A DNA stretch of 64,000 nt. Origin: Gracilimonas sp965227215 (GTDB lineage: Bacteria; Bacteroidota; Rhodothermia; Balneolales; Balneolaceae). This document shows, piece by piece, positions 53,091-60,517 of the stretch. The notes below the pieces were generated by a model that did not search any database, was not told the DNA's origin, and saw only the letters and a list, made by a program, of their open reading frames with translations. Location: contig OZ245729.1 of the NCBI GenBank assembly GCA_965227215.1, positions 2,790,001 through 2,854,000 on the forward strand, written 5' to 3'. Position numbers and translations under genes: made by a program. Every line of letters starts with the position of its first letter. Within the stretch, counting starts at the first letter, position 1.

Positions 53091-54290
53091 TCATGTGTTG
53101 GTGGATATTATCTTTAACCCACGTTCCGTAAGTCGCTGTACCAATAAATCACTCAAGGCAGCTATTGGAGTTTTAAACCCTGAATTTCCCTTCAGTTTAT
53201 CGGAGTTTTCGGCCAAACATAAAGCTGATTCACATAAAAAGAATACAGTCGATTTATTACCGGGATCGCCGGGATAGCTCATGTTCATCGTTGCCTGTCG
53301 ACCGTTCTCATCTTCTGCTATGCCCAGTAATTTAAAGTATCCATTCTCGATTTGCTCTTCTGATGGACCTTCGCCCGGAGCAGGCATAATTTTTCGAAGA
53401 ATACTTCTGAACCATTTATAGGGGCCCAATAGGGTAAGAGACAGCATAATAACTGATACCGCAATAAAAGGCACAGGGTTATACCATTGTCCAAGAGATG
53501 AGTGTTCACTATAAGAAATGCTCTTCGCGTAGGGTTTGTCTTGATTACTCATCAGCTCCGCTGTTTTATATACTACTTTGGAATTGATTGCCCCCATGAT
53601 AAATGGTGCAGACCATCGCCGGATGTCACTGTCGTAACCAAAAAACCGGGCGTCTTTCGGGGTATGTATATTCTGTTCGCTGTTTTCGCTCAGCAACAAA
53701 GCAGGGTCGTTCATCTTTTTATATTCACCCGTTTCAAACTTATTGAGCATGGTTACAATAGTGCCCCCATTGAATCCCCCGCTGATGGAATAATAACTTC
53801 TGATACTCAGCTTTTGGGGTTGGTCAAACTCCTTTTGTAACAGAAAAGCGGCAATATCGGCAGGGACCGAATCAAATCCGGAAAAAGGAATCAGAAGGGC
53901 TCCTGATTTCTGTGCAATCTCTCCATACGTATCAGCCATCTGCTTTATAAAGCCAACTTCGCCTGTGATATCCAGGTAGTGAGTACCAAATTTAGCACAG
54001 GCTGCAATTACGTTTTCCCCATAAAGAGAAAACGGTCCGGCCGTGGTTATGATGATCTTTGCTTTTTCAACGACTTCCTCAACCCGCTCCTTATTCAGGT
54101 TGTCAACAATGAAACAGCGCTCTTCAGTAAGGTCTAGCTTCCTGGAAAGTGCCGAGACTTTATCAGGATTTCGGGCAGCAATACCCCAGTTAAAATCTTT
54201 GGGTGCATGTTGTTTCAGGTATCGGGCCGCTCGCCTACCGGTAAAGCCGGTAGCACCAATTAAGATGAGGTCAAAAGCTTTATCAGGCAT
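53091..54290 (-). CDS. Saccharopine dehydrogenase-like / trans-acyl enoyl reductase family protein
   Basis: A 399-residue Rossmann-fold oxidoreductase. The NAD(P) motif is GATGFTGRRAARYL near the N-terminus; TAGPFSLYGENVIAAC and GTHYLDITGEVGFIK follow, and PFSGFDSVPAD is the conserved core of the family that includes mycobacterial trans-acting enoyl reductases and eukaryotic SCCPDH. A hydrophobic segment at about 275-300 may touch the membrane. A lipid-linked reduction is more likely than lysine metabolism given the adjacent desaturase (inference). Confidence 0.85.
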   Translation of the reverse strand: MPDKAFDLILIGATGFTGRRAARYLKQHAPKDFNWGIAARNPDKVSALSRKLDLTEERCFIVDNLNKERVEEVVEKAKIIITTAGPFSLYGENVIAACAKFGTHYLDITGEVGFIKQMADTYGEIAQKSGALLIPFSGFDSVPADIAAFLLQKEFDQPQKLSIRSYYSISGGFNGGTIVTMLNKFETGEYKKMNDPALLLSENSEQNIHTPKDARFFGYDSDIRRWSAPFIMGAINSKVVYKTAELMSNQDKPYAKSISYSEHSSLGQWYNPVPFIAVSVIMLSLTLLGPYKWFRSILRKIMPAPGEGPSEEQIENGYFKLLGIAEDENGRQATMNMSYPGDPGNKSTVFFLCESALCLAENSDKLKGNSGFKTPIAALSDLLVQRLTERGLKIISTNT

Positions 54291-54320
54291 AGCAGTAATT
54301 TTTAGAAATTGGAAGGTATA

Positions 54321-54354
54321 AAAAAACCCCTCACTTTAGTCAAGTGAGGGGTTT
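54321..54354 (-). terminator. Terminator of cold-shock gene 1
   Basis: A 13-bp stem (54324-54336 with 54342-54354) with a 5-base loop and, on the minus strand, a run of six T. It lies 24 bases past the stop. Confidence 0.94.
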
Positions 54355-54378
54355 ATCAAAAAGTATCAAAGGATAGGA

Positions 54379-54588
54379 TTATCCAACTCTTGAAACTTCA
54401 ACAGCGCTAAGGCCTTTAGGAGTTTCTTCGACTTCAAATTCTACTTCTTCACCGTCAGCAAGCCCCTCTTCAAATCCAAGGTTTTGAATGTTGTTGCGGT
54501 GAACAAAAATATCTTTTCCACCATTTTCGGGTTCGATGAAACCAAAACCTTTTTGAGCATCAAACCATTTAATTTTACCGTATTCCAT
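54379..54588 (-). CDS. CspA-family cold-shock protein 1
   Basis: A 69-residue OB-fold protein with RNP1-like KGFGFIEP (residues 13-20) and RNP2-like DIFVHRN. It binds single-stranded RNA/DNA and melts RNA structure. A near copy lies at 58503-58712 (about three quarters identical by eye). Both have leaders of 80-90 bases and a shared upstream block, so they are probably controlled in the same way. Confidence 0.96.
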   Translation of the reverse strand: MEYGKIKWFDAQKGFGFIEPENGGKDIFVHRNNIQNLGFEEGLADGEEVEFEVEETPKGLSAVEVSRVG

Positions 54589-54956
54589 AATGTATTGTGT
54601 TGTAATGAGTACAGCAGACTTTAATTAATTCAAGAATTGAAGTGATTAAAAGAGCGGCTGCATAATTTTTTGTTAGTTGTACAAACTATAGAGGGGAAAC
54701 AAATACTAAACTAAATTACTAATACTGATTCTTACCATACATTTGCATCACCGCTAATATCTTCTTTATTACAATTAATACCAAATAATGCGCTGTTTAT
54801 TTAGCGGATAAGTCTATCAGGAAAAATAAGGTTGTTTGTTTATAATTAGAATCAGATAATAAAAATTGAATTTCTACTTTGATTAATGATAAAAAAGAAA
54901 GGAAAAGTAGGGCTAAAGTATAGCGAGATGTCCGAAGGAACGTAATTGGAAAAGAA
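54589..54956. promoter_or_regulatory. Divergent region with the cold-shock leader and promoter
   Basis: 368 bases between cold-shock gene 1 (minus) and the aspartyl protease gene (plus). The left third is the cold-shock leader and its conserved block (54671-54714). The right half is AT-rich and must hold the protease promoter; I see no motif there. Confidence 0.55.
54671..54714 (-). promoter_or_regulatory. Conserved 44-base block upstream of cold-shock gene 1
   Basis: 39 of 44 bases match the block at 58803-58846 upstream of cold-shock gene 2, at almost the same distance from the ATG (83 versus 91 bases). On the minus strand it contains TATAGTTTGT, close to the TAnnTTTG -7 box of Bacteroidota with one extra base. 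It is most likely promoter plus transcript start. Confidence 0.65.
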
Positions 54957-56303
54957 GTGATACAACTGTTGGCAATATTTAGGACTGTAAAATACCGAGA
55001 TGTCTTCGCTACAATTCTGTTAGGCATATCAGTTCAGTTTGTAGATATGGATGAAGCTTTTGCCCAAAATTCTACTTCTGTTGAAGTGACCAATACAAAT
55101 TTTACAATTAATGGGCGGTCAGATAAGCCAGTTATTATTCCTTTCGAGCTTGTAAATAACCTCATCATAATTGAAGCTAGTATAAATGGATCGGTGCCAT
55201 TGAAGCTGATAGTGGATACCGGTGTGGGTAATATTCTCATTACAGCTTTACCTAGTGGAGAAGAAGTTTTCCTAAAAAGCTCTAGAACCGTTACTCTTTC
55301 CGGCCTCGGAGAAGGGGAGCCTGTTGAAGCTTTTTATGCAGAAAAGAACCGTCTTGATATTGGTAGGGTAACCGGAGAGGATGTTGAAGTGTTGTTCATG
55401 AAAAAAGATATCTTTCAGCTCTCATCATTCATGGGAACCTTTGTTCATGGTTTGATAGGATATGATTTATTTTCAGAATTTGCAGTAGAAATAAATTACC
55501 TAAGCAAAGAACTTATTTTATACGACCCTGAAGAATTTGAGCAAAAGTTTGAGGATTTACCACACCATCGAAAGTGGCATAAGATTCCCATATATATTGA
55601 GGACCGAAAACCGTACATAGATGTTTCATTCAAACAAAGGCCGGGAATCCCTTATACCTCACTTCGGCTTTTGATAGATTCCGGTTCCAGTAATGCTTTT
55701 TCTTTATATGAGATCACTCATGAAGATATCGTTGTGCCAAAGTCGAGTATAAGCACATTGATTGGAGTAGGATTAAGTGGCAATGTAAACGGATATCTTG
55801 GCCGAATTCAAAAAATGAAGTTAGGCGATGAGTTTATTTTTGAGGAACCAGTTGTTGCCTACCCTGATAGTTTTGCCGTGCGCCGTGCACTTGGGTTAGG
55901 TAACCGCAACGGAAGTTTGGGAGGGGAGGTGCTTCGTCGTTTCAAAGTAATTTTTCACTATAAAGATGAATATGTTTTATTACGAGCGAACAGGGATTTG
56001 GGGGATGCCTTTTATTATAACATTAGCGGGATTGAGGTTAATACTCCTGTACCTAATATTCCATTGTACGTTGTATCAGAAGTGAGAAAGGGGTCGCCTG
56101 CTGAAGAACAGGGAATTCAGCAAGGCGATGTCATAAAATTCATAAATGGAGAACCAGCAGCTCGATTAAATCTAAATGAGATACTTAATATTCTTCAAAA
56201 AAATCAAGGTTCCAGAATAAGAGTTGGTGTTCAAAGAGATACCCTGTATAAGAGCTTTAAAATCAGGTTGAAGAACGAACTTGAAGTAGACCCAAAGGAA
56301 TAA
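54957..56303 (+). CDS. Two-lobed aspartyl protease-like protein with C-terminal PDZ domain
   Basis: A 448-residue secreted protein; a hydrophobic leader ends at AFAQ (37). Two aspartyl protease signatures lie in one chain: LIVDTG with Asp87 and LLIDSGSSN with Asp241. The two lobes could therefore form an active site without dimerising. A PDZ domain (about 370-435, with GSPAEEQGIQQGDVIKFINGE) follows. Such proteins occur in Bacteroidota, with unknown targets. GTG at 54957 is the frame start. The region is AT-rich compared with the S10 gene 83 bases downstream. Confidence 0.82.
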   Translation: MIQLLAIFRTVKYRDVFATILLGISVQFVDMDEAFAQNSTSVEVTNTNFTINGRSDKPVIIPFELVNNLIIIEASINGSVPLKLIVDTGVGNILITALPSGEEVFLKSSRTVTLSGLGEGEPVEAFYAEKNRLDIGRVTGEDVEVLFMKKDIFQLSSFMGTFVHGLIGYDLFSEFAVEINYLSKELILYDPEEFEQKFEDLPHHRKWHKIPIYIEDRKPYIDVSFKQRPGIPYTSLRLLIDSGSSNAFSLYEITHEDIVVPKSSISTLIGVGLSGNVNGYLGRIQKMKLGDEFIFEEPVVAYPDSFAVRRALGLGNRNGSLGGEVLRRFKVIFHYKDEYVLLRANRDLGDAFYYNISGIEVNTPVPNIPLYVVSEVRKGSPAEEQGIQQGDVIKFINGEPAARLNLNEILNILQKNQGSRIRVGVQRDTLYKSFKIRLKNELEVDPKE

Positions 56304-56386
56304 TATTTACCTAATTTGACAGGAAATTCAGCTTCAGAATTGGTAACTACTCTCCATTATTCTTCACATTAAATTTATTCTTCGCT

Positions 56387-57913
56387 ATGAAATCAGGATT
56401 TAAAGCATTTGTATTTCTTTGCAGCTTATCAGTAATGCTGCTGCCTCAGTTGGCCCAAAGTCAGGCCGTGGAAACTGAAGACGAGTCCAAATCAGATTAT
56501 CGAACCACTAAAGTAGACTGGTCTAAAACCTCTGATCATCAGGTTACCATAAAGGGAAAGAAAGTTCCTTATACCACCACTGTTGGAAATCAGCCGGTTT
56601 GGAACGAGGAGGGAAAACCAATTGCCAGTCTTTTTTACACCTATTATGAACGCTCGGATGTAAAGAATAAAGAACGTCGTCCGCTGGTTTTTTCTTTTAA
56701 CGGCGGGCCTGGCTCGGCATCTGTTTGGATGCATGTCGGGTACACTGGACCCAAAAAGCTTAAGATTGATGATGAAGGATTCCCCATTCAGCCTTATGGG
56801 GTAGAAGATAATCCAGATTCCATTCTGGATGTTGCCGATATCGTTTTTGTGAATCCGGTAAATGTTGCTTTTTCACGTATTCTCGATTCTGAAACCGATC
56901 GCTCTGAGTTTTTTGGTGTGAATGCAGATGTTGAATATCTGGCCGATTGGATTAACACTTTTGTAAACCGGCAAAATCGCTGGCCTTCACCTAAATACCT
57001 GATTGGCGAAAGTTATGGTACTACACGAGTATCCGGTTTAGCTAACGAGCTACAGTCGTCTTATTGGATGTATCTGAATGGGGTGATTTTAGTTTCTCCA
57101 ACCGGGCTTGGCGTAGATCGGGACGGACCGGTAGAGGACGCCACTGCATTACCATATTATGCGGCCACAGCATGGTATCATGAGGCTTTGGGAAGCGAAT
57201 TGCAGAATAAAGATCTGGATGAAATTCTCCCTGAAGTGGAAGCCTTTGCTATTAATGAATTTATCCCGGCGCTTGCAAAAGGAGGATTTTTAGACGAATC
57301 AGAAAGGCAGCGAATTGCTGAAAAAGTATCAGAGTATTCCGGGCTTTCCGTTGAATCCATTCTGGATCGAAATCTTCGCATTTCAACCTCTTTCTTCTGG
57401 AAAGAGTTGCTGCGAGATGAGGGACTAACTGTGGGTCGACTCGATTCACGTTATCGCGGAGTTGATCGCCAGAACGGGGGTGAGCGTTACGATTTTGATC
57501 CGGCGCTGACGGCCTGGAATCATGCATTTACTCCTGCCATCAATCATTATTTGAGAGATGAGTTAGGGTACGATACCGACCTGCAGTACTGGACATTTGG
57601 CCCGGTTCACCCTTGGAACCGAAGCGGTGATAATACCGGTGAGGATCTGAGATCTGCAATGGCTGAAAACCCTTTCCTGCATGTGTTGATTCAGTCCGGA
57701 TATTACGATGGTGGCACCAACTACTTTGACGCAAAGTATACCATGTGGAATATGGACCCAAGCGGAAGGCTTAAAGATCGCCTTTCTTTCAAAGGCTACC
57801 GTAGTGGACACATGATGTATTTACGGGCCGAAGACTTGGCTACTTCCAGTGAAGATATCCGCGTATTCATAGAAAATTCTATTCCGGAAGAAGGCATCCC
57901 TGCAAGATATTAA
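56387..57913 (+). CDS. S10-family serine carboxypeptidase-like peptidase
   Basis: A 508-residue secreted peptidase; the signal peptide ends near AQSQA (26). It has NGGPGSASVW (oxyanion region, about 105-114), GESYGTTR with nucleophile Ser209, Asp441 in YYDGGTNY and His475 in YRSGHMMYL, the full alpha/beta-hydrolase triad of family S10. It should remove C-terminal residues from peptides in the periplasm or outside. It follows the aspartyl protease gene by 83 bases and is closed by a terminator. Confidence 0.93.
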   Translation: MKSGFKAFVFLCSLSVMLLPQLAQSQAVETEDESKSDYRTTKVDWSKTSDHQVTIKGKKVPYTTTVGNQPVWNEEGKPIASLFYTYYERSDVKNKERRPLVFSFNGGPGSASVWMHVGYTGPKKLKIDDEGFPIQPYGVEDNPDSILDVADIVFVNPVNVAFSRILDSETDRSEFFGVNADVEYLADWINTFVNRQNRWPSPKYLIGESYGTTRVSGLANELQSSYWMYLNGVILVSPTGLGVDRDGPVEDATALPYYAATAWYHEALGSELQNKDLDEILPEVEAFAINEFIPALAKGGFLDESERQRIAEKVSEYSGLSVESILDRNLRISTSFFWKELLRDEGLTVGRLDSRYRGVDRQNGGERYDFDPALTAWNHAFTPAINHYLRDELGYDTDLQYWTFGPVHPWNRSGDNTGEDLRSAMAENPFLHVLIQSGYYDGGTNYFDAKYTMWNMDPSGRLKDRLSFKGYRSGHMMYLRAEDLATSSEDIRVFIENSIPEEGIPARY

Positions 57914-57937
57914 GCCAATCATTTTTTCTAAATCGAA

Positions 57938-57967
57938 AAAGGGTGCAAGAAATTGCGTCCTTTTTTT
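57938..57967 (+). terminator. Terminator of the S10 peptidase gene
   Basis: An 11-bp stem with two G-T pairs (57938-57948 with 57953-57963), a GAAA tetraloop and a T7 tract to 57967. Confidence 0.9.
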
Positions 57968-57970
57968 AGT

Positions 57971-58369
57971 TCAGGGAGCCTTGAGTGTATCGGGCTTGGC
58001 AGATGAAGCTCCGAATAACTTCACTGCCCAATACACTAGAAATGCCCGAATGAAGCTCATACTATCTTCCATACACATTTCCTTAAGTAGTTCATCAGCA
58101 TAATCCCTGTACTTAAAATCCAGAAATTGTTCCCTGATCAGCTGGTATAGGGCATCATGGACCAGAGAGCCTTGCATAAAGTTCTTGGTGTCAATGGTGG
58201 GACCGCTTGGGCCATCCCAGGAATACCCTTTTGAAATAAAGAGCTTTCCGTTGGTATCGAGATATAGAAAGTCATTTCCCAATTTTTCATCCGGTTGGAT
58301 GTCAATAACTCTGGAATAGGATTCCACCAGAGTGTATTTATAGTGTCGTCGTTTTTTGTATAGAATCAT
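57971..58369 (-). CDS. DUF1353-family protein
   Basis: A 132-residue protein. The stretch SKGYSWDGPSGPTIDTKNF followed by SLVHDALYQLIR is the DUF1353 signature (conserved W-D-G-x-S and H-D). The family is found in phages and scattered bacteria; its function is unknown. No phage genes are nearby. No signal peptide. It is convergent with the S10 gene. Confidence 0.85.
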   Translation of the reverse strand: MILYKKRRHYKYTLVESYSRVIDIQPDEKLGNDFLYLDTNGKLFISKGYSWDGPSGPTIDTKNFMQGSLVHDALYQLIREQFLDFKYRDYADELLKEMCMEDSMSFIRAFLVYWAVKLFGASSAKPDTLKAP

Positions 58370-58447
58370 TTGTTTTCCCCATTAGTGAGTATAGTAACAA
58401 GAGTAGCCGGAGGGGGGAGATGTTGCAAGAAAAGAATAGCAGGTAAT

Positions 58448-58481
58448 AAAAAATCCCGCACTTAAAACTAAATGCGGGATT
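58448..58481 (-). terminator. Terminator of cold-shock gene 2
   Basis: A 9-bp stem (58452-58460 with 58473-58481) with a 12-base loop; on the minus strand a short run of T follows. Confidence 0.88.
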
Positions 58482-58502
58482 CAGATTCATTGAATCAGGA
58501 TA

Positions 58503-58712
58503 TCATTCGAGCAGATATACATCTACTGCGCTTAGTCCTTTGTCTGTTTCTTCAACAGCAAATTCAACTTCTTCACCATCGTTAATATCCTCGTTAAATC
58601 CGAGGTTCTCAACGTTGTTTCGGTGAACAAAGACATCTTTTTCACCATTTTCAGGTTTAATGAAACCAAATCCTTTTTGGCCGTCAAACCATTTAATTTT
58701 ACCGTATTCCAT
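58503..58712 (-). CDS. CspA-family cold-shock protein 2
   Basis: A 69-residue paralogue of the protein at 54379-54588, with KGFGFIKP and DVFVHRN as nucleic-acid-binding motifs. The frame stays open ten codons upstream to 58742, but the family starts at MEYGKIKWF, so ATG 58712 is used. It has its own terminator and the conserved upstream block. Confidence 0.95.
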   Translation of the reverse strand: MEYGKIKWFDGQKGFGFIKPENGEKDVFVHRNNVENLGFNEDINDGEEVEFAVEETDKGLSAVDVYLLE

Positions 58713-59034
58713 AATAAATAATAAGTGTTGTTTCACAGGCACAGTGTACTATATGCTTCAATATGAGCATACTTCATTTCTAGATCGGCTGTGAAGATTT
58801 TGTGTTAGTTATACAAACTATAGAAGGGAAATAAATACTGTACTAATAAATAAATACCGATGTTACCTTTAATTTGTACCCCAAAGATCCCCTGAATATT
58901 GACCAATACCAAACTTCTTTTGAGAAAGTTGATAGGGTGATTTGAAAGTTGAGTTAAAGAATGAAACCCTCTTACACCAAAGGTCCTTGATGATATTTGA
59001 TGTTACCCCTATCACTTTATCACTAAATCACCAA
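58713..59034. promoter_or_regulatory. Region with the cold-shock gene 2 leader and promoter
   Basis: 322 bases. The first 135 hold the leader of cold-shock gene 2 and its conserved block. The rest, behind the nuclease gene, contains a distant 8-base inverted repeat (GGTGATTT 58936-58943 with AAATCACC 59025-59032) and no clear terminator or gene. Confidence 0.5.
58803..58846 (-). promoter_or_regulatory. Conserved 44-base block upstream of cold-shock gene 2
   Basis: Counterpart of 54671-54714 with five differences in 44 bases. Similarity continues weakly for about 24 more bases toward the gene (CGGCTG... stretch). The rest of the two leaders differs, so the conservation is selective. Confidence 0.65.
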
Positions 59035-59814
59035 TCACTTATAAATCTCGTTGATGAGTCCGGCCATTCTTACACCGGCTTTAACCAATCGTTGTTCAAC
59101 AGTATCCCAGTTTTTAAAAGCATATTCATAACTCAGTTCTTTATCTTCGGGGAAATCATAGACTTGTGGAAGTAAATCCTGAGACTCATATGCCCAATCT
59201 CGGATCGTTGTACTTTGCCACTTGTTAATTTGCTCTTCAGTAGGATGGTTAACAAAATCGGAAAGCTCGGTGAAGCTGAGCTGCTTGTCATCTATCATTT
59301 CACTATCCCATACGCGGTGCAGGTTAGAGTTACTCCAAAACCATTGCAACCTTACATCATTTCCGCCACGATCGGTTCCGTTACCCACATGAAGCGGCTG
59401 ATGCAAATCACCCACAAGGTGAACTAATATTTTTAGGTTTTCCTCTTCTTGTTCTTGTGTGAGGTTACCTTCTTTCAGCTCTTTAACCACCTTTTCCAGT
59501 GCCCAGATAATATCTCCGCCGTCAGCTTTTTCGACGGTCTCATAGGTTTCTCCTTCAGGAATAGTTACATAATGCCAGGGGGCCATGAAATCGTAAGCAT
59601 CGTCCGAGCGGACTTCATCCATCCAGGTGCTTACTTCTGCAAGCGACTCATTGCCGAGTACTCGCTCTACTTCAGCCGCAGCTTTGTCGGTAAGATATTG
59701 CTCGGCAACATGGCCGGTAGTGCGGTGGCCGATCTGTCCCCAGCGCAAAGCTTCATTCGCTGTTGATGTGAATCCTAAAGCAAAAATGGAAATAAGAGTT
59801 AAAAGCTTATTCAT
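59035..59814 (-). CDS. S1/P1-family secreted nuclease
   Basis: A 259-residue zinc nuclease. After a signal peptide the mature protein should start at or near Trp25 of RWGQIGHRTTGHVAEQYL, whose Trp and His are zinc ligands. Further ligands are in APWHYV, HLVGDLHQPLHVGNGTDRGGND and the later helical part. It cuts single-stranded DNA and RNA outside the cytoplasm, probably for phosphate or nucleotide scavenging. Single gene. Confidence 0.93.
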   Translation of the reverse strand: MNKLLTLISIFALGFTSTANEALRWGQIGHRTTGHVAEQYLTDKAAAEVERVLGNESLAEVSTWMDEVRSDDAYDFMAPWHYVTIPEGETYETVEKADGGDIIWALEKVVKELKEGNLTQEQEEENLKILVHLVGDLHQPLHVGNGTDRGGNDVRLQWFWSNSNLHRVWDSEMIDDKQLSFTELSDFVNHPTEEQINKWQSTTIRDWAYESQDLLPQVYDFPEDKELSYEYAFKNWDTVEQRLVKAGVRMAGLINEIYK

Positions 59815-59886
59815 TAATAAATAGTTTAATTTGATTTTTTTACAAGATACGTGTGTGAAGATTACGATTCAGTAAAATTTATGAGT

Positions 59887-60378
59887 CTATTTGAGTTCAT
59901 CTAATAAATCCTGAAGATCAAGTGCTTTTGTAAACATACTCAGGGAGCCGTCTTTATTTTTAGGCCACTCATCTTCAGGGCGATCCCAATACAGTTCCAC
60001 CCCATTCTGGTCAGGATCGTCTAAATAAAGTGCTTCGGAAACACCATGATCGGAGGCACCTGAAAGCGGATAATCTGCATTTATAAGTCGCAGTAATATT
60101 TCGGCAAGATCTTTTCGGGTGGGATAAAGAATGGCGGTATGAAAAAGTCCGGTACTGTTTTTCGGGGGTGGATCTGCGCCGAGGCTCTGCCAGGTATTTA
60201 AGCCTATATGGTGGTGGTACCCTCCGGCAGATATAAAGGCAGCCTGATCTCCGTATGTTGTCTTAAGGTCAAACCCCAGAAGCCCACAATAAAAATCCAG
60301 GGATTGCTCCAGATCAGACACCTTCAGGTGAATATGGCCAATGCGTGTTTGTGCAGGAACTTGATATGAATCGGACAT
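59887..60378 (-). CDS. VOC-family (glyoxalase/extradiol dioxygenase fold) protein
   Basis: A 163-residue cytoplasmic protein with one pair of beta-alpha-beta-beta-beta modules. IGHIHLKVSDLEQSLDFYCGLLGFDL opens the first (quoted in two parts: IGHIHLKVSDLEQS and LDFYCGLLGF), GGYHHHIGLNTW lies in the middle, and LYLDDPDQNGVELYWDR carries the C-terminal metal Glu. It resembles the N-terminal half of catechol-2,3-dioxygenase-like proteins. The reaction cannot be deduced. Single gene. Confidence 0.9.
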   Translation of the reverse strand: MSDSYQVPAQTRIGHIHLKVSDLEQSLDFYCGLLGFDLKTTYGDQAAFISAGGYHHHIGLNTWQSLGADPPPKNSTGLFHTAILYPTRKDLAEILLRLINADYPLSGASDHGVSEALYLDDPDQNGVELYWDRPEDEWPKNKDGSLSMFTKALDLQDLLDELK

Positions 60379-60517
60379 AGAGTTTATAATTTTAGGTATA
60401 CTCCGATAATAAGGGTTAAATCTGGTAGAACTTCAAGTTGTTAAAATATTAACAGAAAAAGTTTTAAACAGGCATCATGGTTATTTTGAAGCGGTTCAAA
60501 AGGAATACATTCAGGCA

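Noticed and set aside
58936..59032. 8-base inverted repeat behind the S1/P1 nuclease gene as a terminator
   Set aside because: Arms are about 80 bases apart with no T-tract.
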